A stretch of DNA of 40,455 bases from Rodentolepis nana. Lineage: Eukaryota > Platyhelminthes > Cestoda > Cyclophyllidea > Hymenolepididae. The stretch is from the NCBI GenBank assembly GCA_900617975.1, contig UZAE01000087.1, positions 1-40,455 on the forward strand, written 5' to 3'. Numbering within the stretch: the stretch's first letter is position 1; the number at the start of each line of letters is the position of its first letter. The notes below the pieces were generated by a model. The model was not told the DNA's origin and searched no databases. It saw nothing but the letters and a program-made list of their open reading frames with translations. Below are positions 1-11,789 of the stretch, piece by piece. Both the position numbers and the translations under genes were made by a program.

Positions 1-2
1 GA

Positions 3-155
3 TTGGTCACTGCTTGTACGGTCGCTGCACACAGAGTTGTTCGCCGCACCTCCCAATCCTGGCGAGCAGATATACAGGCATACGATGACGCACAGGGCGA
101 TAACGTGTCCCACAATGCTATTGCTCTACTTATTGATCTTAATTTTGTAAAGTGA
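3..155 (+). CDS. C-terminal fragment of an unidentified protein (terminal exon, truncated by window edge)
   Basis: The first ~120 bases are clearly richer in G and C than the DNA that follows. Frame 3 is open from the window edge to a TGA at 153-155 and gives about 50 residues ending in IALLIDLNFVK. The composition is protein-like, with a plausible helical segment containing SWRADIQAYDD. A polyadenylation signal 130 bp after the stop fits a last exon with a short 3' UTR. Frame 1 is also open, to a TAA at 148-150, but reads as a less natural hydrophobic run (LLLYLLILIL), so frame 3 is preferred. I do not recognise the family. The 5' part of the gene lies outside the window, and no splice acceptor can be checked. 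Confidence 0.42.
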   Translation: MVTACTVAAHRVVRRTSQSWRADIQAYDDAQGDNVSHNAIALLIDLNFVK

Positions 156-285
156 TCTTCGCTGTTATTGTTCCAAAATTTTCTTAATAAGGAAATGGAA
201 CTGCAACTGATCTCTATCCTTAACTTTCAGAAATGTTTAGTTTCTGTCTATCACATGAGAGATTATTTTGGAGTTGAACAAGTGA

Positions 286-291
286 AATAAA
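286..291 (+). promoter_or_regulatory. Polyadenylation signal AATAAA for the leftmost gene
   Basis: A canonical AATAAA lies 130 bp downstream of the frame-3 stop at 153-155, followed by a GT-containing stretch. The spacing suits a short 3' UTR. AATAAA is common by chance in DNA this AT-rich, so the support comes from its position. Confidence 0.35.
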
Positions 292-3200
292 GTGATTGAT
301 TGCAGTCATGATGCCTTGAGTATCAATGTCATAGTTAAATTCTCCCAGGGAGAAATATATGAACGGGTTTATATGAACTGCCCACTGGTGACCTTATTGA
401 CATTTTCGAGTCAACCAATATTACTCCCCTATTTCGGCCTTTGGATGAAAAGTGGTTTGAGGCACTGGAATTGTCAAGCCCTAATTCATCGACCAAAGCA
501 AAACAATCGTGCCTTCTTAGATAAGAATTAACGAAGAAATGTGTGGGAAATTAAAATTTTAAAACATGAAGCAAAATATTCTTCATTCCCCGTGCTTTAT
601 TTCCTTCATCTTTTGAATCCCCTCCCTCATTATTATTATTCCAGCAAATTGTACTAATGCTTACAAATTAGCAACGCAGTCAACTGAAAATACTGAACCT
701 GTTTTGTTTGCTAATGATTAGTCAGCTTAATTAAAAATTACAAATAACAGGGAAAGTTTCATTAAGGTAGTGAAAGTGGATGAAATTAATTCCATGTTTA
801 GTAAGGATTAAGTATTTTTTTATGCCAAAGTTAATGGACTGCTAAACTGTACCTGGGTGTCATGGTCGACTACAGAGATTTTTTATCAGCTTAATGGTTG
901 TTCCAAATTCATTTTTAGAAATAATTAACCTTAATTAAGTTTACGGACGAGATTCGTGTTTTAAATTCCATTTTTAATCTTTCTGATTAGGGAATTTAAA
1001 TGCTTACTTTTAGCAAAATGTTAGTTATGAAATTTTATAGTCAAATATTATCATCACTGACGTTTTGGAAATTTTGCGTTAAAGAAGCCATATTTAATTC
1101 TGCATTATAAAAATATGCCAATTTGACGCATGCAGAGATGTTTTAAAATAACTGAACGGTATTACTTGATGGATGTTGAAAAAATGGTAATAAGAAGCTA
1201 TTTCAAATTGACTTCAATTTTAATTTAAGCTAATAGTAGTAGAATAGAGTTAGAAATTTTAGTGATAGTAAATAAAGAAAATTGGAAGGCTTTCGATATC
1301 CTGAGAAATATGGTAACGTAGAAGATGAGGTGAAGTTAACATATATTATCTGACTTTGTCGAACAGTAGTCATGCTGGAACCTCTTATGGGGAAAAATAT
1401 AATAAAAAATACGTTTGGCTTCATAAATTAATAGAATAATTAAACCTGCTCGCATTCGGATCTCACGATCTTGCAAAATAAGTCCATTTTCTTTAAGACA
1501 TTTTTATCCCAATAACAATAAAAATGGATAAATATTTAAAAGCCAGATTGGTAGAGAGATAGACATAAATCAAAACTGTAGGTTTTGGTAACTTTAAGAC
1601 TTGCTTTCGAGTTTAGCGAACTTTAGATCAAATTCTTAATGCCCATTATCTAGTAAATTTTAAGAATTATTTAAAAAAATAAGTTTACCACTTAAGGGAC
1701 TTAAATTTACAATTTTGACACATCAGATGTTTTGGAATTGGCCTCAACTTATTTGTTTTTTTTTAATATTCAATCAGAAATGACGTTGAAGGGGAAAGTG
1801 GACACTCAACTTGAACTAATTAGTTTAAGACGATTAGTAATTTAAATTATCTTCAATGTTGAGAAAAAGTTATTTAAGCTTAAAGTTTCAGACCTGCACA
1901 ACTGTAGAGATTGAGTTTCTACTTTAATTGTATTTTGAAAGAAGTACAATTCAACTACAATCAGTCAAATTGCTTTATTTTTCATTTTCCACTCCGAATA
2001 CTAGAGTCTGTAATTGGGTTTGTCAAAATCTCGCTTTAGGTGGGCTCTAAGCATTAAATCAACGCCATCACATGCTTAAGGAAATCAAAGCTGTAGTATT
2101 TGAAAGGGTTGCTGTCAAATTTATCAAGCAAAATCGTTACTAATGCAAAGAGCAAAATGACTAGTAACTACTTCCACTAGTTTTACCATTAAATATTAAT
2201 ATTAAATACTTTTAACCAGCCCTAACCATATTCTGATATTCAATAATCTTGATATGGCATTAATGTTTTTCTCTTCTCGCGGAATGGGAATATTTAAAGG
2301 GGTGTTAAATAGCATTAAGCTCAACGAAGGCATAAATGGTGACATGAAATCTCCATAAATGTCATGGGCCTGGATAAATACTTAGGCCACATACGTCGCA
2401 TAAATTCATTTTCTTTTTTTTAAACAGAAAAGCAAGACAACAGTAGTGGAAAGAGGAATAAAGGAAAAAACGTAATTTGAGCGTCATTTTCATTGCACTT
2501 TCCAGTTTCATGCAAATTTACGCATGTTTACGCAAATCGGAGTGACTTGGAATTGGTTGTCAAAATTGTATCGGTGAAATACAATAAATATTTGCTTCAG
2601 TAAAGTTTCTCAAAGGCAAAGGCCACGAAAGCTTTTAGTATGAATTAACTCTAGGACTGCGTATTGACTTCATGAACACAATTTTACTGTTACTCTTTCA
2701 ACTTTAAGTTTAACTTTGATTTCGTCAATATACTTCTAAAATCCACACATTTCTCTTCCTCCGACATGATCTTTGGATTGAATAAGTTAATGAATATATC
2801 CTAAAAGTTTAGTGCGTTGAAGTTATGCAACCCTAATATTTTTCCTCATCATTTTGAAAATTAAAATTGATCAAGCATTTCCATAGATTCTTCATTATAT
2901 TGCGTGCCAAAATCTCGCATAATATCTAATGTCAAATATGATTAATATATTCGCCTTCTCGACTTTTATGGCGAGAAGATATTCCGAAACTTATCAGATT
3001 AGATGACTTCCGCAGTGCATGCTAGTTCCAATTACCAATTTCGGTCGAGTACCTATCGGTCTTCTGTCAGGTTTAAAAGGAGAACAAGATTTGGAATTTT
3101 ATTCTTACTATTATGGAGCAGTCAAGGAGTGGTCAATGCTTCGATACTTAAAATGCTATCGTCAATATTAAATAGTTAATTATCCATTTAATTCGCTTTT

Positions 3201-4131
3201 TTATTTTCTTTAGAGATATTGATTCCTTTCAAAATTTCTACTCTTATTAAAAAATAATACAATTTAGATCTTACTAAAATACGTCATTCGCTGAAAGTAA
3301 ATCATATTAAACATTTTATTTATTTTCCTTCAAAAGTTAAATAAAAAAGACATGATAAAAAATTATTTTTCCATCGCGTTATGCCAAGTATCAAAAGCAG
3401 CTTATTTAAGGGAATTCACTTTGTAACTTCTCTGATGAGAAAACCACAGTAAGTGACTTTTCTTGTCAAAAAAATTCCTGGCCAATAAACTTCTAAAGTT
3501 CAGTCACCTGAGCCCTGTTCCCAAGAAATTTAACTTGGTAACTTAGTGTACTATGAATTTGAATAGCCACAAACAAAATGTAAATTTTAAATTACTAGCA
3601 ATTTTTGCTTTTAATTTCCTTAGAGAGGTAATATCAAATCGATAATCAATATGGCACTAAAATAATCTTTTCTTTAATTACATATTTCGTCGTAAAGGGA
3701 CACTTTTAATGAACCGAATTTCCATTTTTTTAGCCATGAAGTATATTTTAAATTAGAAAAGCAAAAAATTAATATTCATCTAAGAACGAGTTCTAATCGA
3801 GAACCCTAAAACTTCAATTAAGTAATGGATTTTGTGTTTACTAAGAGTCAATAGAGTTTTTACTGTTAATTTTTTTGATAGAATACGAAACAAATTAAAC
3901 TTTCTCTTATTGCTACCGAGTTATTATTTGAATTGAGCATGACTATGATACAACATTTGAAATCACAATTGGCGTTAAGGGATAAATGAGACTACTAGTA
4001 TGATCTCTATTAATACTACTATTTTCTAGCATTTAAAGTAGCTGATTTTGAGCATTTCGCATGAATAGGGTTGCAGTTAATGAGGCCGACAAGTTTTTGA
4101 ATGTAGAGTTACCCACCACACTGCCTCGTAA
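292..4131. other. AT-rich spacer, no gene seen
   Basis: This is AT-rich sequence with frequent stops in all frames and only short chance ORFs. I see no tRNA, no transposase motif and no long repeat. Short A and T homopolymers are scattered throughout. It is probably intergenic or intronic DNA of a large genome. Confidence 0.55.
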
Positions 4132-4148
4132 CCCCCCCCCCCCTCCCC
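4132..4148. repeat. Poly-C tract
   Basis: Twelve consecutive C are followed by T and four C, in otherwise AT-rich DNA. It is one of six C/G-homopolymer-rich tracts in the window, the others starting near 17907, 19776, 23694, 37100 and 40441. The exact length may be affected by sequencing or assembly error. Confidence 0.85.
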
Positions 4149-7100
4149 AACTACAAAAGAGTGAAGTAAGGCTCAAAGTTCAAAGAATCCGATTCCATCC
4201 CAAATGCGATCTTTATATGTACTGATTAATTCTCCGCGTCGATTATTTTTCTCATGTCTTTACATTTCCACACCTTGCTGCTTAAAATACAATTCTCTAC
4301 ATCTTTATTTTGTTCAAATGAGTCCTTTTTTCTCCGATAAAATTGTTTGACGTATTCCTACTTAGAACTTATTGTGTATTGCTTGATATGCAGATGTCCA
4401 AATTCTGGATGTGATAAGCTCTTGATCTAGACACCTTTCCTAGCAAGCCCATCAGTTTTCTGTTGTAGTGAAACATCGCTGTGTTTTCTGGGTTATCGTT
4501 AGTTTCCACTACTTTTCATAGTAGACATCGTAGGGAGAAAGAAAAGAATGAGCCTTGTGACTTCTAAATCAAATGATTCCGGTGTATTTGTAGTCATCTC
4601 GGAGGTGTGAGTTGAATGGATGGAGGTTAAAATTAGATAACCGACTACAAGACCTCATATAGCATATGTTAGTGATATATATTGGAGAGATAGAAATACA
4701 CAAGGGAAAAACTGCATTTTTGGTTCTAAATGACTCTAAATTGGCATTTCATTGTGATAAAGAATCGGTATATTTACCAAGCCAGATGGTAAAATCGATC
4801 GGAAAAAATTGGCATTCGATGTGAACAACACTAATCTTTTTAGTAAATATAAGTAAAAGTAATAAGTGTGTTAGAATTAACTCCAAACTGTTTTCACCTC
4901 ATTTGAATCACTTGACTTATTGTTAGAAAAAAAACTATCTAATCCAGGGGTGAGGAATTTGCGACAAATTCTGATAGTTCAATTATCGAGGAGAATAAAA
5001 GCGAAACAAATGATCTCATTTCACTATGGTAAAATCAGATAAACATAATAAATAGTTATTGTCGATGGAAAGGATTCATTTGGTATAAATAATTGGTAAG
5101 CCAGGAATTATGCGCGAGTCACATTTTTATTTTGGGGAATACGAGCCCGTTTACTTTTATCCTCGTAATTTTTTTCAATTTTTTTTGTTTTTTTTACAAA
5201 AATATAACCCACTTGAGACCATTTCTATCCTTGTTTTTTTCTGGAAAGCAACTGAAAGCGGTTGATGTAACGTAAATTAGATGGTAAGTGGTAGAGATCA
5301 AAAAGACACCGAGGATTCGTGATTCACATGAGTTGTGGAATTTGATTGCACATTGTTAATCAAAATGGGAAGCACACTTTCAAAATTGCAAATATTTCTG
5401 TCTCCTAAATTGCATCGAGTGCTGGTCTTTAATTTGCAGTACATATTGAATGTAGGGTTGGATTCGCCACTTCAATTCATCTTTTCATCCAATGATTGAG
5501 AAGTTAAAATTATATTTTGTTGCATTCAGAAACTTCCGTTTTTTTAAAATTCTATTGATGAGATAGCTAAAAATTTAAAGTATGCAGATATCATATCTTT
5601 CAGTTAGCTTCTTTCAAATTTCATTGAATCAACCCCAAAATAATCCTCATAAATCTTAGCCGGCGATCAAAGATTTCGTTTAATTGACAATTGACTGACA
5701 CATAAAAAAGCCACAGATTCAATGAGGCAAAAAAGTAAATAATTCGCCTAGTCTATGTTGTGTAATGTCATACATAATGAGATCATTCAAACTTTTCCAA
5801 TTCCACTTATCGGGCGGGCACTTTATTTCAAGTATCAATCCAGAACCGGGTCTTTAGGTGGGCGATGAAACTTAACAATGAATGCAACTATGGCTTCGGT
5901 GTTTGACTACCAAGGAAGATGTTTGATCTCTACTTATGAACTAATCACAATACCGTTATTACCAATCAAGTTTCTCAAGCAAGTTAGTCTCTTGAGAAAT
6001 ATTAGTTTATGCTTTTAACTTAGAAGTGACAACCATCATCAAGGAGGGCTACTGTCAATTTGAATCCTCCAAATTTTTTGGTCTGACAACAAATATGCAA
6101 CTTCAGAAGTTAAAAGCCCTAAAAAATGGTTTAGGACAAATTAGAGCGCAAATTGAAATCACGTGAGGATGGGAGGGAAAATACGTCTCCTAATGATTTT
6201 ATCTTCATTTCAAAGATTTTGCGGCGGAAAAATGCTCTTCCAATAGAACTTGGAAGCCACCTTAAAGGTAAAAAATAGACGGAGTTTAATAAAACAAAGT
6301 CTCGAAGTGGAGTTCAAAGAGCCATTTATAGCTATAACGACTTAAAAACTAAATTACTTGTAAAGCTACTCGTATTTCCATGCATTCCATCTCATTAGTG
6401 CAAAAAAATCGATGTTTTGGGTTAATGAATTTTGATAATTTTAGTTAAGACACCTTAGTAGTTGATTCCTACACTTTAACCAGCGCATACTAACAATGAA
6501 TTCGATTTTAAGAGGTCCAAGTTGATGGCCTGCGGATTACTCACAAATATTTCATTTTGCTTTTATTTTTTCAGTCTATTTGTTTATATATATATGATTG
6601 GTTAATTTTCTCATGAAAAATATGATCATATCGAAGGATTTATGGAATTAGACACTCCAATTACCAAATACGGAGGTGTATCAAATAATGAAGACGTCTT
6701 TCATGTAAAGCATAGATATCTCTGAAGCTAGTGCTTCTTTATTCTTAACATCTTCCGGAGGAAAATTCATTTCTATTGAAGGATAAATTTCAGGAATTTT
6801 CATAAATTAGGATTTGAATCTCCTTGTAAATTCTCCGGATCTTAGATGGATATTCGCAAGAAAAAATAAGATTAATATTTTACATTGGTTAATTGAAATG
6901 TTTCTTAAATCTTGCATGAACCGTTAGAATAATTACATTTTCAAAATAATGGTTCGATTTGTGCGGCCTTTATTTTTTTAAGTTTTACCATGTGCGTCAG
7001 AATATTAATATAATAAATAAAATTCCAGTTTTAATACTAGAAGAATTAATATTTTTTCAATAGTGATCATTCGTTTAGACGATTCCGATTGAGCTACAAT

Positions 7101-7734
7101 TTCGTTAGTGAGAGTGTGTTTTTCAAAAGGCCCAGTGCGTTCTGCTTTTAACTAATTGGATCTGATTTTAATTTCAATATTCCTGATGTCAGATTGCCAT
7201 CGGAACTTATGATTATTACTTTAAAACAATCAACTTTTACAATATTCGACACATTTTTTCTTCTCTTCAGACTTATCTTCCTGGAGTAAAATCGTGTTTT
7301 AATTTTAGTTAAAACTCTAGATGGGAACACATTCTCACGTAAATAAACTAAAAATTGGTTTGAACTGTTTCGACTCTGCGAAATAATTTTAAACAATAAT
7401 TTGTCAAGGACAAATGAGATGATTTGAATTAGTTTGTCATAGTTGTAGTCCCGTAGACTATTTTTGGAAGAAAGAATCGATACATTATTGATAATCGGGT
7501 GTATATTTTAGTTATACGATATGGTTTTAACAAACCGATATATTAAAAATTAGCCTTAAGGAGTTAAAACTGGTATGAATTTAGAAATTCTTCATTTACT
7601 TGTTATTGGATAAGTAATTTTTATTAACATATATTGGAGAAGCTTTTATTCATATAGGTGGACTTTGAATAAAACTAGAAACTGTTCAGAGCCTTCAGAA
7701 GCATACACAATTATGATTGCGTTATTGTATTGGG
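4149..7734. other. AT-rich spacer, no gene seen
   Basis: Only short ORFs of biased, low-complexity composition occur here, for example a Phe-rich 60-codon frame at 5093-5275 made of T-runs. No RNA gene or mobile element was recognised. Confidence 0.55.
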
Positions 7735-8130
7735 TCTCCTGAGTTCAAGGACCCCAGAGTTAAGAAGGAGACAAGAATGCAGATATCTTCTTCCTCCATT
7801 GAGGCAACCTATTTGATTTACCTAGTGATCCAGCTGGCAGGATCTAAAATCTGACTGCTTTATTAGCATATGGACATGCAAAAAACTCGAAGAAAAGTTT
7901 TAAAAGCGCTGCGTTCAATGAAATGTATGAAATGCTTAAGGTTAACACAATCTCTCACCAGTGAGTGTAAATTCATAACATCTTGGATTGCCTAACAACA
8001 GTTGAAGTAGAAAATGCACTACGAGGCAATGCTACAAGAGGAGGCAGATGACAATTTGGTGGAAGTATGGAAAACCCCGACAACAGGAGTGAGAAGAAAG
8101 TTAAGAGGATGCTTAACTGAAGTTTAACAG
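7735..8130 (+). other. Less AT-rich island, possibly decayed coding or transposon sequence
   Basis: This stretch is less AT-rich than its surroundings. It holds short overlapping open frames, including one at 8014-8127 that starts MHYEAMLQEEADDNLVEVWK and an overlapping one reading TVEVENALRG. Both recall, weakly, segments of LINE reverse transcriptases, but they lie in different frames and no catalytic motif is visible. I treat it as an unassigned relic. Chance is a real alternative. Confidence 0.2.
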
Positions 8131-10745
8131 ACAGAAATTTCAATTCTGCAAACCGCCTATTCTTTTGATTCCAGCAAAGAAATTCGCTTGGTACATTACA
8201 AAAACTATGCTAGTCTCTACTTAGGACCTTATTCGCCTATTCGAATAGCCACAAATCTCATAACTAAATAATAGCATGTATAGTCTTAGTGATAGCCTTT
8301 ATTTCAAAAAGTATGTACGAACTGTAAATGTGCCCTTAATAATTTCTGTTCAATCAGAGAACAAAATGGAATATACTAGGACTCTTTGATACCTTGCTAA
8401 CGTTTAGTGCGCCACTCTCCATGTTCGTTTGAAGAGCTTACCGTTTGTCGACGTAGGCTGATTCCCAGGAGAAAGAAATGAATTTTCCTATTTTAATGAG
8501 ACTAGTTGGGAAATCCCTTAGATTGGGACAAACGAAAATTTTACCCGACGAAGTCCGGTACAACTTTTAAGCATTCTGTGCGAGAACTACCTGGGGATAA
8601 AGTACGACAAGTTTTTAAAAGGACAAGTTTACCTCTTGTGGGAAGAAAGTGCTATATTTATTTCAAAAAATGTCGCGCCTTTTAAAGCAGTTAATAGCCT
8701 CCAACCTTGCGCATTGAAGCACAACTTGGCATTGGTATAAATTAATTTCACTGATAATACTTGATCACCTATACTAATGACTACGACTTTGATTTAATGG
8801 AATAAGTCTCTTAAATGGGTGTATAAAAACCTTTTCAAAACCTCATTTTTTTAAATCACACTTCTGTTATTGCTTATCGTAGATCATTGTGAAGTTTTAT
8901 ACTTGGTAAATTAAACATTTCATTAAACAAGAGGATTGACAGCAGCCCTATTACTTGTATTTAGAACGTTTAAAATATGACTTTTAGTATTTTACTAACC
9001 TCGAACGGGTTAATAAGGTATGAAAACGTGAGGAATACATTTGGCTAAATTTGGCTAATTGGACTTCAGATAGCGACTAAATTAGAGGAGTTATGAAAAG
9101 TTGATTCAAAAGTATGCCTAAATATGAATCATTCTTAAAACGATTGAATACCAACATGGAAATTATTTCATTTTTAAATGCATCTAACCTTAATATCTGA
9201 TTCAAGTACTTATTTACTTTGTATGGCTTATTAGATGATAAAATATTTTAAACGGATTTTATCTATAACCCATGTGATTGCGAGGGTAATTAACAGTCTC
9301 CAAACACAGTCGGCCTGTTTCCGGAATACTTCCTAAATGTGCCCAATAAAAATGAATTCTGTCTACAGTCTGTGACCATAATTTAATTAACTGATTTCTG
9401 ATATCTTATTAAGTCCAACAAATACAGGCCCCATATATACTCTTTTAGTAGGGCTAGTAATTTTGCCGACTTCTTCAAAAGAGCATAAACTCTCATAAAT
9501 GAATAACATTGTCTCAATCAATGCAACCCTCCATTTCATATTAGTGAATTCATTTTTAACTTAATAAAACCAACCCCCATCAGTTACTTTCTTCACATCC
9601 TGCTACTCGGAAAAAGCCCCAATAAACCGATGCATAATAAGTCAGTCAGTTTCTCTCACACGCCACCAATATTGACAACCTTTAATAGAATTTTCAATAC
9701 GTGACACCAATGCAACAAATTCATGGTTAAACCAGCTGTTATGGAATATTTTAGCCTACCTAATCAGTTGGTGAAAGAAGTTAAAGTTCTTTCTAATAGC
9801 TCAATTTCCTTAAGGTCAAAAAATACCCCAATTATGTTATATTCAGAGATAATTGCTGACAACAACAGGGGAACATGAGTGTAAACGCATTAAATTGGAT
9901 TATTTTTGTATGTTGAACTTTGCTCTAAATAAAATCGATTCCGACATTCCATTCCAATGAAATGTGGAGGCAGATACCTATCATATGATAATTGAATTAA
10001 AACTGTACTCTTGAGCGTACCCGCCGACAAATAAATGTCAACCTTGGTCCCAGTTTTGGAAACCAACAAAGTGATTAAAATGCGTTAATAATGTTAAATA
10101 AATTAAAATTGAATTCCATTGGAAGGAGTTATTAAACGTCCATTTAGCAAAGGCTTTAATTTCCCCATCTACTTCTATCATATTTGCAGCGATTCTACCC
10201 TCATATGCCTTTTGTTGATCTGCAATCACTCACAATTAAGTGTTTCAAAGCAGACTTTTGAGCGAAATTTGTCAGAAAAATTAAGCAACGTTAATAGCAA
10301 AAAAAGGTAGGTATAGTTCCTCATTTATTGTTAACTTCAAAAGAACTAAACTAGACATTCAATGTAGGTCTTCTTTTCAAAAGTTATCTTTCATCTGTGT
10401 CTGACTGGGAGAAAGGAGTATGTTGAACATTGAAAGTTAATCGAATTCAATGGGTATTATCTGATTTACAGAATGAATATACAGGAATAAATATAACGCA
10501 GAACACAATGATTTAATAGTGCTGAGAATAAGCGGACGATATTTCATTCCTCAAGAAGCATTGGATTGCTCAATACCTACAAAATGTTTGAGAATTTATC
10601 TGAAACAAATAACGAATTGTCCAGCAAAACTTATTGTTAATCGGTTTTTTATACTTCTCCTAAAGTTGTCTTTTCTCCCCTGTTTTAACCTTACCTCCTG
10701 GTCCATTTTCTACCCAAACTGAAGTTAGATGAATAATATTGTGCT
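8131..10745. other. AT-rich spacer, no gene recognised
   Basis: The part at about 8400-8740 is slightly less AT-rich and open in two overlapping frames for 40-60 codons, without a recognisable domain. The rest is AT-rich with chance ORFs on both strands near 10.0-10.3 kb that overlap each other. No RNA gene was seen. Confidence 0.5.
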
Positions 10746-10761
10746 ATGATTTTGGACGCGA

Positions 10762-11056
10762 GGGGTGCCCGATAGACTGCCTCCACATTGTGCGCCCCGG
10801 ACAACGTATACTCCTACGGCAAAAAAGCCCACTAACTAGCACTTGACTTCTGACTACAAACTACCATGGCCCCACTGTATGTCATATTCGGCCACTTCTG
10901 CAGCACTCACCTTGCCTTTTTCTCTACCTCCGTGTCTGTCTCTTCTGCATCTGTAAATCACTCTTCTGCTTCCACCCTCCCTTCTGTGAAGCCTGAAGTC
11001 AATTAAAGGGCTAATGATAACTACCACAAAGCCTGCTATTTGTAATAAATAACCAG
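10762..11056 (+). mobile_element. SINE-like retroelement, copy A
   Basis: This is one of five related copies. It begins with GGGGTG, carries the shared blocks CAACGTATACTC and TCAATTAAAGGGCTAATGAT, and ends in GCCTGCTATTTGTAATAAATAA. The flanks ATGATTTTG at 10746-10754 and 11057-11065 form a direct repeat, the expected target-site duplication. About 25 bases of the central pyrimidine-rich segment present in the other copies are missing. The tail of TAAA units and the short length fit a non-autonomous non-LTR retroelement. The seven bases between the 5' duplication and GGGGTG may be a diverged extension of the duplication. Confidence 0.7.
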
Positions 11057-11762
11057 ATGATTTTGTACTCTTCGAACGTCGATAGTATTAAGCTCACAAA
11101 TCGCACGCATTTATTGTACTTTACATTCTAACAGTTGCCCTGGCACGATTTAATTTTTGACTCTTTAAAAGCCGACCCTCATTACTCTCTAATTATGATT
11201 TTTTACGCGCACAAATTATCGGCATATTTCGTGACATCTGAAAATTTATGCCAAGTTCTTCTAGTTTTAGGCCTAAAAATGAACAAAGGCTTTTCTTCTG
11301 TTTCGTTCACAAGGAATGATTTAGATTTTGTCTGTGAACGCGGTAAAGGTCGTTGAGAATGCGGAAAGTACTGTACTCCCTCTTCAAAAAAAAAAACAAG
11401 TGCAGAATTTAAATCTAATCTTCCGGGTAGATTGAGTAAAAGCTTCATGCAACTAAATTAAAGGCAGCAGGCAGGTAAGTTATCTACATAATCATGGCTA
11501 TCTACCGCTAAAAATGTTTATCAAAATGCGTGATAGTTATCATCATACTGGAGTCAAATGGAGTGAGACTGGTCCCGTCGAGAATGTCCCAATGCCAAAA
11601 TTAGAATGCACACCAATGTGATTTATAGAGCCTAAGAACACCAAATAGTCGAGACCACCAACGACTCAGTTTCGTTCGTTGAATGAAAATTAAATTGATT
11701 TAGATCGTTTCAGAACATTAAATTAATGTAATTTGCAATCTTCCAAACGCATTTTCCAACAT

Positions 11763-11789
11763 ACACGCACACGCACATACACACACACA
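11763..11789. repeat. Imperfect (CA)n microsatellite
   Basis: ACACGCACACGCACATACAC continues as a short perfect CA run. On the minus strand it encodes a low-complexity Met/Cys/Val tract within a chance ORF. Confidence 0.8.

Noticed and set aside
292..531. 79-codon ORF directly after the first polyadenylation signal
   Set aside because: Low-information composition, located beyond a likely transcript end.
3430..3460. CTGATGAG core as a possible hammerhead ribozyme (known in flatworm retroelements)
   Set aside because: No stem II followed by a proper GAAA and no pairing arms were found. The CTGATGA near 31070 also lacks the rest of the core.
8400..8740. Two overlapping 40-60 codon frames as a retrotransposon fragment
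   Set aside because: Both frames are open but neither shows a domain motif, so no call is possible.
10038..10310. Opposed overlapping ORFs on both strands
   Set aside because: Short, mutually overlapping and without domains, typical of chance.
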